Positions 51,385 to 59,829 of a DNA stretch of 64,000 nucleotides are shown in pieces. Every line of letters begins with the position of its first letter. The first letter of the stretch is position 1. The position numbers and the translations under genes were made by a program. The notes beneath the pieces are model-generated. The model was not told where the DNA came from. It was given only the letters and a program-made list of their open reading frames with translations, and did no database searches. This stretch comes from Novosphingobium sp. (GTDB lineage Bacteria > Pseudomonadota > Alphaproteobacteria > Sphingomonadales > Sphingomonadaceae). The stretch lies in assembly GCF_027486195.1 (NCBI RefSeq), contig NZ_JAIXPP010000001.1, forward strand, positions 60,699 to 124,698, read 5' to 3'.

Positions 51385-52863
51385 CTAGGCTGGCTTTGGC
51401 ACTTCGGTGAGGAGCGCAACTGCGCGGCGCAGTGCGGGGATGACCGGCCAGGCCGCGAGCAGCCAGCCCGCAGCGGCACAGGCAAGCGGCAGGGCGAGCG
51501 CGACAAGTGGTGTCGAGGTCCCGAACGCGCGGTCTGCCGCGAGGCCTGCGACGAAAGCGCCGACAAGGGGGAAGATCACGAGGCGGGCGGCTTCGGCCAG
51601 CGCGGGACGATCGCGGCGCTGGAGCGCGGCGAGCGCCATGGCGACGGCGGCGAAAAGGGCGACAAAGGTGGCAGCAACTGCCGCGCCGAGCGCGCCATAG
51701 GGCGCGGCCAGCAGGGTAAGCCCGGCAGTGGCGGCAGCAGCGAAGGTCTGAATGGCGAGCACCCTGCCCTGCCGGTCCGTCACGATCAGCTCTGCCGTGG
51801 CGACCGCGGTGACGAGCGCGGCCATGCGCGCCACGCAGAACACCGCGACGACGGGCGCGGCAGCAGCCCAAGCCGGGCCGAGCGCGAGAGGGACCACGCG
51901 GTGCGCGAAGAGCGCCAGCAGCGCGAGTGCAGGCCAGCCGAGCACCGCGAACAGCGCGGCAAGGCGGGGCCATGCGCCGGGGAGGCCCTCCCCCTCGCCG
52001 CGGGCGCGGCCGGACGCGAGTGTGGTCAGCGCGAGCATGCCCGCAGGCTGGACGAACATGTCAGCCAGCGCAGTGACCATGCGGTTGGCCGCACGGTAGA
52101 GCCCGGAGGCGGCCGGAGAGAAGACCATGCCGAGCACGAGATCGCCGCTATAGTTGGCAAGGAAACTGACAAGGACCGAACCGAAGCGGCTGACCGACCA
52201 GCGCAGCACTTCAGCCACCAGCGCGCGCGGCGGGGCAGCGAGCGCCAGTGGCGGGCCGAGCGCACCGAGCGCGAGGGCCATGAGCAGAGTACGCGCGTAG
52301 ATCTGGAGGACGAGCGCCCAGAGACCCCAGCCACTGGCCAGCAAGGCGATCGCGGCAATACCCGCGCCGACTTCGGCAAGGACGGTGATGGCATAGTAGC
52401 GCCGTACTGTTCCGCTTCGCAGCATGAGCGATTCGGCAAAGGCCGCGAGCGCGCCGAGGAGGACCGAAGGGGCCAGCGCGAGGATGACGGGTGCGACACC
52501 GCCGCCCTTGAACACGAAAGGTGCGGCAAGCCCGAGCATGACGAGCAGCGCGATCCACACCAGCGCAACCAGCACCGTCGCGGCAAGGCAGGCACCCGCG
52601 CCCCGGCGCTGATCGGCATCATGCGAAAGCTTGAGCAGGTACTCGAACGGGCCGGTGTAGAGCATCGTGCGCGCGAGCATGACCAGCGCACCGGCGATGG
52701 CAAACACGCCGAAATCGGCAGGCGCGAGGTGGCGGGTGGCGACCAACGTGACCGCAATCATGGCGAATTGCCCGCTGACGCGCGCGGCCATGGCGATCAC
52801 CGCTGTGCCGCCCCCGGCACGGGCAAAGCCGAGCAGGCGCGCCTTGATGCCCGATCCGCTCAT
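51385..52863 (-). CDS. Oligosaccharide flippase (Wzx-like, MOP superfamily)
   Basis: A 492-residue inner-membrane protein with about 12-14 hydrophobic segments. The N-terminus TAVIAMAARVSGQFAMIAVTLVATRHL and ADFGVFAIAGALV match polysaccharide flippases of the MOP/MATE superfamily. It would flip undecaprenyl-linked oligosaccharide to the periplasmic face. Its start overlaps the stop of the GT4 gene upstream, and it is the last gene of the minus-strand glycosyltransferase run. No Wzy polymerase is recognised in the window. Confidence 0.88.
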   Translation of the reverse strand: MSGSGIKARLLGFARAGGGTAVIAMAARVSGQFAMIAVTLVATRHLAPADFGVFAIAGALVMLARTMLYTGPFEYLLKLSHDADQRRGAGACLAATVLVALVWIALLVMLGLAAPFVFKGGGVAPVILALAPSVLLGALAAFAESLMLRSGTVRRYYAITVLAEVGAGIAAIALLASGWGLWALVLQIYARTLLMALALGALGPPLALAAPPRALVAEVLRWSVSRFGSVLVSFLANYSGDLVLGMVFSPAASGLYRAANRMVTALADMFVQPAGMLALTTLASGRARGEGEGLPGAWPRLAALFAVLGWPALALLALFAHRVVPLALGPAWAAAAPVVAVFCVARMAALVTAVATAELIVTDRQGRVLAIQTFAAAATAGLTLLAAPYGALGAAVAATFVALFAAVAMALAALQRRDRPALAEAARLVIFPLVGAFVAGLAADRAFGTSTPLVALALPLACAAAGWLLAAWPVIPALRRAVALLTEVPKPA

Positions 52864-53942
52864 GCCCTGCGCGCCAGTTCGCGCAGGGAGGACAGCAAGG
52901 TCCGGCCCGCGCGGGCCCAGGTGTAGCGCGCGGCGCGGGCGTGGCCCGCAGCGGCCAGTGCATCGCGCGGCAAATCGGCGAGCGCGGCGCGCCAGGCGGC
53001 GGGATCATCGGGATCGGCATAGCGCGCGGCATCGCCGCACACTTCGGGCACCGCGCCGCAGGGGGCCGCAATGACCGGGCAGCCGCAGAGCATGGCCTCC
53101 ACCGGCGGCAGGCCGAAACCTTCGGTGCGCGAGGGGAACAGCAGGGCCTCCGCCCCATCATAAAGCGCACGCAGAGCCGAATCGTCGCACGGTCCTGCGA
53201 ACACGGCATCGGGCGGCGGGGCGAGGCCAGCTGCCTCGAGCGCGGCACGCGGGGGGCCGACGACGACAAGGCGCAAGGGGGCAAGCGCGCCATCCGCGAA
53301 GGCAGCGAACACGACCGCGTTGTTCTTGTAGGCCTTGGGGCTGCCAAACATCAGCGCATAGCTGCGCGGTGCGAGGCCATGGCGGGCGAGCGCGGCGGGA
53401 TCGGCCTGCGCTTCGAGGATATGATCGGCACCGTTGTGGAGCACTTCGGCCTCGACCCGTCCCGTGACGCCGCCGCGCGCGAGCTCATCTGCCGAGAACG
53501 CCGAGACCGTAAGCACCCGCTCGCTCGACCGCGCCATCAGCGGGGTGAGCAGGCGGTAGCCCACGCGCTGGCGCCAGGGGTAGGAATTGTCTGCCCGGAG
53601 GAACTGCGCATCGTGCAGCATGGTGAGCTTGGGGCGGTGCGCGAGCGGTGCGAGATTGGCGAGATTGACGAGGAGCCCGCCCGCCGCGAGCCGGGGCAAG
53701 CGCAACTGTTCCCACGCCTGCGAGGCAGGGCGATCATCCTCGATCAGCTGAATGGCGGCGAGCGGCGGCCCTTCGGCGCAGCCCCTGGGCACGATCAGCG
53801 CGCACGGAGGATCATCGGGAGCTGGCGCGCTGGCGAGGAGATCATCCACTTCGGCGATCAACCGCGCGGCAACGCGGTGGACGCCGTTGAGCCCCCCGGC
53901 GCGGAACTTCCCGTTGAAGACGACGCGGCGCATGCCCCTCAC
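52860..53942 (-). CDS. Glycosyltransferase, GT4 type
   Basis: A 360-residue GT-B enzyme. FGSPKAYKNNAVVFAAF opens the C-terminal domain; SRTEGFGLPPVEAMLCGCPVIAA is the nucleotide-sugar E-x7-E motif. GTG 53942 gives the usual GTGA overlap with the stop of the GT2 gene; ATG 53933 is the alternative. The stop overlaps the flippase start. It transfers an unknown sugar to the polysaccharide repeat unit. Confidence 0.88.
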   Translation of the reverse strand: MRGMRRVVFNGKFRAGGLNGVHRVAARLIAEVDDLLASAPAPDDPPCALIVPRGCAEGPPLAAIQLIEDDRPASQAWEQLRLPRLAAGGLLVNLANLAPLAHRPKLTMLHDAQFLRADNSYPWRQRVGYRLLTPLMARSSERVLTVSAFSADELARGGVTGRVEAEVLHNGADHILEAQADPAALARHGLAPRSYALMFGSPKAYKNNAVVFAAFADGALAPLRLVVVGPPRAALEAAGLAPPPDAVFAGPCDDSALRALYDGAEALLFPSRTEGFGLPPVEAMLCGCPVIAAPCGAVPEVCGDAARYADPDDPAAWRAALADLPRDALAAAGHARAARYTWARAGRTLLSSLRELARRA

Positions 53943-54808
53943 ATCCGCTCGATCTTGCGCGGATCGATGCGCCCGCGCACGAGATCGGCCAGCGCGCGCA
54001 AGTTTCCGGCGAGACGGCCGGCACGATCGATATGCGGTTCGGGGAACGGGGCGCGCAGCAGATTGGCGGCGAGGTTACGCCAGAACAGGCGCTTGGCGAG
54101 CCAGCGGGGAATCGTGCCCTTGCGCAGCAGATAGACGATGTTGGCGACCTGCGAATAGCCGAGCCGCCGCCCCGAAGTGCGCCCACCGCGCACGCCGAGA
54201 TGGACGCCGGTGACGAGGCCGCTGGAAATCAGCCGCCCGCGCCGGGCGAGCTGCATGGTGAGATCGATATCCTCCTGCCAGCCATAGAGCGGCAGCGCCT
54301 CATCAAAGCGCAGGCCGCGCATCAGCGACATGCGCAGCGCCATGTTGCAGCCATAGAGCGCCTCTCGCGGGATAATGGCGGGATCGAGCCCCGGGGCATC
54401 GCGGGCGATCAGCGTGAGCGCCTGACCGGCGGTAAAGCCGCCGTGGCGCACACCATCCGCCACGAGGTTCCCGGTGATCCCGGCTATCCCCGGATCGGAG
54501 GCAAACAGCGCTTCGATGGCCGCGCAGTAATCCGGTGCCATGACGAAATCGTCGTCGAGGAAGAGGACGATATCCGCCCGACCCCCAAGCAGATCGAGCG
54601 CGCGGTTGCGCTGACGGCACAGGCCCTTGGGCGAGAGGGCAAGTTCGGGGCAGACATCGCTTTCACCCGCCGTGCCGAAATCCTCTTGCGCAGGGGCGAC
54701 GATCAGCACGCCATCGGGCTGCCGCGTCTGCCGCGCGATGAGATCGACCGTTTCGCGCAGGAGCGCGGGCCGGCCGACCGTGGCAATGACGATATGGATA
54801 CGCAGCAT
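53939..54808 (-). CDS. Glycosyltransferase, GT2 type
   Basis: A 289-residue GT-A enzyme with IHIVIATVGRPALLRETVDLIARQ at the start, the DxD-like FLDDDFVM and GWQEDIDLTMQL (catalytic ED). ATG 54808 is used because it gives the canonical N-terminal beta strand. It is the first gene of the minus-strand glycosyltransferase run and has a hydrophobic C-terminal half without clear membrane helices. Acceptor and donor sugar are unknown. Confidence 0.87.
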   Translation of the reverse strand: MLRIHIVIATVGRPALLRETVDLIARQTRQPDGVLIVAPAQEDFGTAGESDVCPELALSPKGLCRQRNRALDLLGGRADIVLFLDDDFVMAPDYCAAIEALFASDPGIAGITGNLVADGVRHGGFTAGQALTLIARDAPGLDPAIIPREALYGCNMALRMSLMRGLRFDEALPLYGWQEDIDLTMQLARRGRLISSGLVTGVHLGVRGGRTSGRRLGYSQVANIVYLLRKGTIPRWLAKRLFWRNLAANLLRAPFPEPHIDRAGRLAGNLRALADLVRGRIDPRKIERM

Positions 54809-54986
54809 GTGCCGCCTGCCCCCCAAGCCTTGCGCCACTCCCTGTCGAGTGGCCGGGCCGGTCTAGCGGGCGCGCCGCCCCGCGCCCACGAAGGTTGTCT
54901 CCGAAGCCGACCGGTTAGCGGGCGCGGAAGAGGCGTGGGCGGTGTTAGAACGGGCCCATTCCAACAGCAGGACAACGGGCGCGCGC

Positions 54987-56240
54987 ATGAACCAGCCGAC
55001 CAACAGCCATCCCGAAATCGTCATCAACGGCCGCTTCCTGATGCAGCCGGTGACGGGCGTGCAGCGCGTGGCGCGCGAACTGACCCGCGCGCTTGACCGG
55101 CTGGTGGCAGAGGAAGGCTTGCCGGTGAAGCTGCGGCTGGTGTGTGAACCGGCAGCGCAGCTCGACGATCTGGCGCTGCGTGTCACCACGGTGGAGCGCG
55201 CAGAGAGCCGGTGGAACGGGCGACTGGGCTGGCATCCGGGCGGGCATGCCTGGGAGCAACTGGTGCTGCCGGGCCGGGTGCGTGGGGGGCATCTGCTCTG
55301 CCTTGGCAATACTGCGCCCGTTGCCGCCCTGCACAAGCGGCAAGGTGTGACGGTGATGATCCACGACCTTTCCTATCGGCAATTTCCCGGCGCCTACCGG
55401 CTGCATTACCGGCTGGGGCACCGCTTCATGCTGCCTTCGCTGCTACGCCGGGCGAGGACGATCCTCACCGTTTCGGAGCGGGAGAAAGCCATGCTGGCAG
55501 CGCTGCGACCCGAATCGCGCGGGCGCATCCGCGTGGCGCAGAACGGCGGCTTGGGCGGCGCAGCCCCGGTGGAGCACGCAATGGCAGCGCATGGAACGCT
55601 GCCGGAGGACCAAGGCCCGGAGCCGGGATACCTGCTGTTCGTGGGCTCCCTCTCGCGGCGCAAGAACATCCACGGCGTGCTGGAAGTGGCCGTGCGGCTC
55701 GCGCGTGAGGATGGTCTACGCACGCTGATCGTGGGCGGGGGCAGCGATATCCTCTCGCCGATCACGGGAGATATCCCGGCAGACGTGGCGCATCTGGTGC
55801 GCTTTACCGGGCCGGTGACGGAGCTTGATGCGCTGGGGCGGCTCTATCGCGATGCGGGCTGCCTTCTGTTCCCCTCGTTCTATGAAGCGAGTCCACTGCC
55901 GCCGATCGAGGCGATGCATTTCGGATGCCCCGTGGTCGTCTCCGCCATTCCGGCGATGACCGAGCGCTGCGGGACAGCAGCAGTCTACTGCGATCCCGAT
56001 GATGTGGACGACATGGCGGCGGCAGTGCGGCGGGTGCTGGCCGATCCGGCGCCGTATGCAGCCCGGGGCCGCATCCATGCCGCGCACTGGACCTGGCGCG
56101 ATCAGGCCACTCGTGTGCTGGAAGCGGTGCTGGGCGAAGCTGCGGTGAAGGCCAATGAGAATGCCCACCGGAACGTTTCTGGCGATCCGGCGGGCGAAGT
56201 TTCAGGACACGGCATCATCCTGGCTGAGGCCGCTCAGTAG
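54987..56240 (+). CDS. Glycosyltransferase, GT4 type
   Basis: A 417-residue GT-B enzyme. The acceptor lobe begins VINGRFLMQPVTGVQRVAREL, the donor lobe LLFVGSLSRRKNIHGVLEV, and the E-x7-E motif is SFYEASPLPPIEAMHFGCPVVVS. ATG 54987 is preferred over ATG 54942, which lacks family similarity. It is on the opposite strand from the other transferases. Its end overlaps the sugar transferase gene by 7 bp. Confidence 0.88.
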   Translation: MNQPTNSHPEIVINGRFLMQPVTGVQRVARELTRALDRLVAEEGLPVKLRLVCEPAAQLDDLALRVTTVERAESRWNGRLGWHPGGHAWEQLVLPGRVRGGHLLCLGNTAPVAALHKRQGVTVMIHDLSYRQFPGAYRLHYRLGHRFMLPSLLRRARTILTVSEREKAMLAALRPESRGRIRVAQNGGLGGAAPVEHAMAAHGTLPEDQGPEPGYLLFVGSLSRRKNIHGVLEVAVRLAREDGLRTLIVGGGSDILSPITGDIPADVAHLVRFTGPVTELDALGRLYRDAGCLLFPSFYEASPLPPIEAMHFGCPVVVSAIPAMTERCGTAAVYCDPDDVDDMAAAVRRVLADPAPYAARGRIHAAHWTWRDQATRVLEAVLGEAAVKANENAHRNVSGDPAGEVSGHGIILAEAAQ

Positions 56241-57007
56241 GCTCCCTGGCCGCGCAGCACCGAAGGCACGGTGAGCAGGAGGATGGCAAGGTTGAGCGCC
56301 AGCGAGCGCGAGCGCGCGTAAGTGAGATCGAACGCGACGCGGCGGCGGTAGCTCGTCTGGTCCTGCCGCTTGACTTGCCATAGGCCGGTGATGCCGGGCT
56401 TCATGCTGCAATAGACCGGGAAGTGGCGGCCATAACGAGCCGCCTCTGCTGCCACGATCGGACGCGGGCCGACGAGGCTCATTTCCCCGCGCAGGACGTT
56501 AACGAGCTGCGGCAGCTCATCAAGGCAGCTGCGGCGCAGGAAGCGGCCCACGGGCGTGATGCGCGGATCGCTACGCAGCTTCTGCGTTTCGGCCCACTCG
56601 GCGCGCGCGGCGGGATCCACCTCAAGCAGGCGGGCGAGGCGCGCATCGGCATCGACCGTCATCGAGCGGAATTTGAGGCAGTGGAACGGGCGACCGCCCT
56701 GCCCCAGCCGCTTGTGCGCGAAGAGAAGCGGGCCGGGATCGAAAAGCTTTATCGCCAGCGCGACGACCAGCAGCACCGGCACCAGCACGGAGAGCGCCGT
56801 GACCGCGACGACAATGTCGAACAGGCGGATGGCTGCGGCATGGCGCGTGGGCGGCTCTGCACGGCGCGGCGGCAGCAAGGGCTGCGCCGGCAGCGGCACA
56901 GAGGTGAGTACGCGCGGAGGCGGAACAGGGCGCGCAGCAGGAGCAAACGCGGGGGCGGCAAGTTCAGATGCCCAGGGCTCGGCCTGGGCTGGCATGAGGC
57001 TGTTCAC
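56234..57007 (-). CDS. Sugar-phosphate transferase (polyprenyl glycosylphosphotransferase, PssA/WcaJ C-domain type)
   Basis: A 257-residue initiating transferase. One membrane helix (IVVAVTALSVLVPVLLVVALAI) is followed by the diagnostic motifs KFRSM, SCLDELPQLVNVL, SLVGPRPI and CSMKPGITGLWQV. It attaches the first sugar-1-phosphate to undecaprenyl phosphate at the cytosolic face. The N-terminal 55 residues are Pro/Ala-rich. GTG 57007 has GGAG; ATG 56995 is the alternative. It is followed on the same strand, upstream, by a small membrane protein gene. Confidence 0.92.
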   Translation of the reverse strand: MNSLMPAQAEPWASELAAPAFAPAARPVPPPRVLTSVPLPAQPLLPPRRAEPPTRHAAAIRLFDIVVAVTALSVLVPVLLVVALAIKLFDPGPLLFAHKRLGQGGRPFHCLKFRSMTVDADARLARLLEVDPAARAEWAETQKLRSDPRITPVGRFLRRSCLDELPQLVNVLRGEMSLVGPRPIVAAEAARYGRHFPVYCSMKPGITGLWQVKRQDQTSYRRRVAFDLTYARSRSLALNLAILLLTVPSVLRGQGAY

Positions 57008-57148
57008 TGCTCAGGTCTCCATCGAGGCCCGCACGCCGGAAATTGGCGGCAGTCGGGTCATGATGCAGTGCAGCGGGGTGCCGGTCAGGCGAGGATGCCC
57101 CCGGGACGGTTGGATAAGGATGCTGCGAAGCGGTTGACGCGAACGCCC

Positions 57149-57454
57149 TCAGGCGAGGTGGCTGGCGCCCCACAGGATGGCTGCCCAGAGCAGCAACGAG
57201 CTCGCCAGCGGAAAGGCGAGGCGGAACCAGCCGGGGTAGAGCTGCTCGGCCTCGGCCTCCGGTGGAACAATGAGCTGCACCAGTTCGGCTTGCAATTGGT
57301 GCACCGGCGAAGGCGCAGGAACCGCCAGTTCATCGGCAAGTCGGGCCACCGAGGATGATGATAGGGGGGCGTCGTGTGCCTGTGGCGCAACTGCGGACGG
57401 CACGACCGAACGGGCAGAAGCAGGACTTTCGGGGCGCGGCTGGACAGCAGGCAT
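57149..57454 (-). CDS. Small membrane protein of the polysaccharide cluster
   Basis: A 101-residue protein. A Pro/Ala/Ser-rich N-terminal stretch is followed by a hydrophobic C-terminal helix (LAFPLASSLLLWAAILWGA). ATG 57454 follows GGAGGAACC. It lies 141 bp upstream of the sugar transferase gene in the same direction. No family is recognised; the shared Pro-rich, low-complexity N-termini of this and the sugar transferase are notable. A palindrome at 57539-57561 stands about 85 bp upstream. Confidence 0.6.
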   Translation of the reverse strand: MPAVQPRPESPASARSVVPSAVAPQAHDAPLSSSSVARLADELAVPAPSPVHQLQAELVQLIVPPEAEAEQLYPGWFRLAFPLASSLLLWAAILWGASHLA

Positions 57455-57538
57455 GAGGGTTCCTCCGCGCACTAGACTAGCGCTGCGGAGTGAAGCGAGG
57501 CTTGCCCGAATCTATGTATTTTTACTTAAGTGTATGCA

Positions 57539-57561
57539 GTGCAACGAAAAATTCATTGCAC
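57539..57561. promoter_or_regulatory. Palindrome with GTGCAA/TTGCAC arms upstream of the polysaccharide genes
   Basis: GTGCAA (57539-57544) and TTGCAC (57556-57561) with an inner GAA/TTC pair. It is in the AT-richer 135-bp gap before the small membrane protein gene. It is a possible transcription factor site for this operon; the NUDIX gene ends nearby on the same strand. Confidence 0.4.
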
Positions 57562-57589
57562 CGCACAATCGCCTCCAACTTGGAGCAGT

Positions 57590-58396
57590 CTAGGCTCGGT
57601 CTGCCTGAGCGAGCGGTTCGCCATCGACCGGGTAGCCGGCATCGGGGGGAATCAAGAGCCACCGTTCGCCATCGCGCAGTTCGATCCGCGGCGTGACGGT
57701 GACGATGGGCGTGGCTAGCGCATGATCCCGCGCGGCCGCGAAATGGCTGAATTGTGCCAGCCGTTCGAGATTGCGGCGGGTGGGGAAGATGATCTTGATC
57801 GCCTTCTCGTCGGCAAGGCGCAGCGCCTCGGCCGCGCTGGCCCAGAACAGGTGGCGATTCTCGGTGGTATCAGCGGTGACTTCGACTGCGCCGGTGCCGA
57901 GATCCGCCAGATAGAAGCGCGTATCGAACACGCGCATGTTGCGGTGGCGCGGCCACCAGCGCGCGAAGGGCACGAGCGCTTCGAAATCCAGTTCCCAAGC
58001 AAACGCTTCGAGCACATCGGCAAGGCGGCCAGTATCGAGCAGCAGGCGCCGCGCGGCGGCGGCACGCCCAGCATCGATTGCGCCGACCAGACCAACCGCC
58101 AAGCCGGTCTCCTCGAGCGTTTCGCGCACCGCCGTGATGCGGCCAGCGGCATCGGCGGGATCGAGCGAGAGACCGGTGCGGGCCATGAAGGCTGCGGCGA
58201 GTTCGAGATCGGCGGGATCGACCTTGCCGCCGGGGAAGACAGTCGCCCCGCCGGCAAAAGCGAGGCTGCCCGAACGTTCGACCATCAGGATCTGGGCTGG
58301 GCCACCAGCGGAATCGTGGCGGAACACCACCAGCGTGGCAGCCGGAGTGGCGGGAGCAGCGTCGGCGTGTTCGCCCATGTCATCGAGTTCGTCCAT
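57590..58396 (-). CDS. NUDIX hydrolase (NUDT19-like)
   Basis: A 268-residue protein. The Nudix box is split as in NUDT19-type enzymes: FPGGKVD, an insertion of about 30 residues, then AVRETLEETGLAV with the catalytic REx2EE. The C-terminal half (VPFARWWPRHRNMRVFDTRFYLADLG) is also family-like. It hydrolyses a nucleoside diphosphate linked to another group; CoA diphosphohydrolase activity is known for the mammalian member, but the substrate here is not established. Start ATG 58396. Confidence 0.88.
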   Translation of the reverse strand: MDELDDMGEHADAAPATPAATLVVFRHDSAGGPAQILMVERSGSLAFAGGATVFPGGKVDPADLELAAAFMARTGLSLDPADAAGRITAVRETLEETGLAVGLVGAIDAGRAAAARRLLLDTGRLADVLEAFAWELDFEALVPFARWWPRHRNMRVFDTRFYLADLGTGAVEVTADTTENRHLFWASAAEALRLADEKAIKIIFPTRRNLERLAQFSHFAAARDHALATPIVTVTPRIELRDGERWLLIPPDAGYPVDGEPLAQADRA

Positions 58397-58560
58397 ATCG
58401 CGACCATGCTACAGGGTGCACGGCCTTGCCAAGCTCTGCGGCACCGGTTTGCCGCATTCTCCCCCAAAGTGAGAGGCCCCTGTCGGCAGACTTTACAGAT
58501 CGCGAACCAGCCTGCGCCCGACCTCTGCGGGATCACTTGGTTTTTGGGACATTTGGCAGT

Positions 58561-58577
58561 TTGGCACGCCCCATGCA
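58561..58577 (+). promoter_or_regulatory. Sigma-54-type promoter TTGGCACGCCCCATGCA
   Basis: GG (-24) and GC (-12) are separated by exactly 10 nt and the match to TTGGCACG-N4-TTGCA has one mismatch. No protein gene follows on the plus strand; a structured transcript does. Confidence 0.65.
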
Positions 58578-58589
58578 TAGTGTTCTGTG

Positions 58590-58710
58590 TCCTGAGAGTG
58601 TCTTCCCAGAGGCGGAGCCGTTCCCCCCGGTCTCCCGGTTCCGCCTCTCCAGGCCCCACCGCCTGACAAGCCCCGCGCGCGGATCCACCCCCCACCCGCG
58701 CGCGGGGCCG
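58590..58710 (+). ncRNA. Candidate structured small RNA downstream of the sigma-54 promoter
   Basis: Two strong hairpins lie in a 408-bp gap with no protein gene: AGAGGCGGA (58608-58616) with TCCGCCTCT (58640-58648), and CCCCGCGCGCGG (58671-58682) with its perfect complement (58696-58707). Transcript ends are inferred; the end could extend to the hairpin at 58752. No match to SRP RNA, 6S or tmRNA was recognised. Confidence 0.4.
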
Positions 58711-58751
58711 GACGGCCCTCCCCCTCACCCACCGGCTCCTGAAACGCAAAA

Positions 58752-58778
58752 CGCGGCCCCGCTTGTGGCGGAGCCGCG
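58752..58778. terminator. Terminator of grxD, possibly also of the small RNA
   Basis: CGCGGC (58752-58757) pairs with GCCGCG (58773-58778), extended by CCGC/GCGG. On the minus strand it is followed by TTTTGCGTTT; on the plus strand by CTTTAC. Confidence 0.7.
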
Positions 58779-58804
58779 CTTTACATTGCGCCAAAGTGGA
58801 AGGT

Positions 58805-59128
58805 TCAGGCCTTCACGACCTGAGCATCGACCATGAGCTGGTGGAGCTCGCCAGCCTGATACATCTCCATCATGATGTCCGAACCGCCGACGAATTCGCC
58901 CTTCACGTAGAGCTGCGGGATCGTCGGCCAATCGGAGAAGGACTTGATTCCCTGACGGATTTCCATGTCCTGCAGCACATCGACCGAGGCATATTCCACG
59001 CCAAGGTGATCGAGGATGGCTATCGCCTTGCTCGAGAAGCCGCACTGCGGGAACAGCGGCGTACCCTTCATGAACAGGACGACGTCGTTGGTGCCGACGA
59101 TTTCAGCGATGCGTTCGTTGGTGGACAT
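58805..59128 (-). CDS. grxD: Monothiol glutaredoxin, Grx4 family
   Basis: A 107-residue monothiol glutaredoxin with the CGFS active site (residues 29-32, PQCGFSSKA), the cis-Pro TIPQLY and the GSDIMMEMY glutathione-binding helix. It carries and transfers [2Fe-2S] clusters, usually as a dimer or together with BolA. It lies 34 bp downstream of bolA on the same strand. Confidence 0.97.
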   Translation of the reverse strand: MSTNERIAEIVGTNDVVLFMKGTPLFPQCGFSSKAIAILDHLGVEYASVDVLQDMEIRQGIKSFSDWPTIPQLYVKGEFVGGSDIMMEMYQAGELHQLMVDAQVVKA

Positions 59129-59162
59129 GGGCCTAGCCTGCTTTCGAAAGAAGATTTGGGTT

Positions 59163-59396
59163 TCAGGTGGGGACGCCGGTGGTCACTTGCAAGGCGTGGA
59201 GCACCCCGCCCATGCGCTCACCCAGCGCGCCGTAGACAGCCTTGTGCCGGGCAACGCGGCTGAGACCGGCAAACGAGGGCGCAACGACATGGGCGGCATA
59301 GTGATCGCCATCGCCTGCGAGATCGGTGATCGTCACCTCACAATCGGGAATCGCGGCGCGGATCAGCGCCTCGATCTCGGCCGCGGGCATGGGCAT
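59163..59396 (-). CDS. bolA: BolA family protein
   Basis: A 77-residue BolA-like protein, alpha/beta fold, with YAAHVVAPSFAGLSRVARHK (conserved Arg/His near the Fe-S ligand site) and the C-terminal helix LHALQVTT. It is the partner of the monothiol glutaredoxin encoded next to it, for iron-sulfur cluster trafficking. Its start codon overlaps the stop of the DUF1476 gene by 1 bp. Confidence 0.92.
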   Translation of the reverse strand: MPMPAAEIEALIRAAIPDCEVTITDLAGDGDHYAAHVVAPSFAGLSRVARHKAVYGALGERMGGVLHALQVTTGVPT

Positions 59397-59719
59397 CAGG
59401 CGTCGCCCGTGATCTGGCGGCGCGCTTCGATCGCCTGCTCGGCGAGCGCGGCGCGGATTTCGGCCTCGTCGATCTCGACCTTGGCCATCGTGAGATCGCC
59501 CAGCAGCTTGCGCACGACATCCTCGTCGCCCGCTTCCTCGAATTCGGCCTGCACAACCGCGCGGGCATAGGCCTCCGTCTCGGCGGCATCGAGGCCCATG
59601 CGCTGCGCCGCCCAGTGGCCGAGCAGCTTGTTGCGGCGGGCCTGGATGCGGAACAGGGTATCTTCATCGTGCGCGAACTTGGCTTCCTCGGCGCGTTCAC
59701 GGTCCTGGAACGAGGTCAT
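59396..59719 (-). CDS. DUF1476 protein, F1-ATPase zeta inhibitor
   Basis: A 107-residue helical protein with the DUF1476 signature FQDRERAEEAKFAHDEDTLFR and RNKLLGHWAAQRMGL. In Paracoccus the homologue (zeta subunit) blocks ATP hydrolysis by the F1-ATPase. It is the first gene of a compact DUF1476-bolA-grxD set. ATG 59719. The set is common in alphaproteobacteria. Confidence 0.93.
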   Translation of the reverse strand: MTSFQDRERAEEAKFAHDEDTLFRIQARRNKLLGHWAAQRMGLDAAETEAYARAVVQAEFEEAGDEDVVRKLLGDLTMAKVEIDEAEIRAALAEQAIEARRQITGDA

Positions 59720-59829
59720 GGCTGGTCTTTCCTGTGGCTCGTGCCCGCCTTGGCGGCGGGCTGCTTCAATCCCGAGGGATAGTGGCGCGCGCGCATGGCT
59801 GCAAGGGCGCGTGGCGCGAAATCAGCGCT

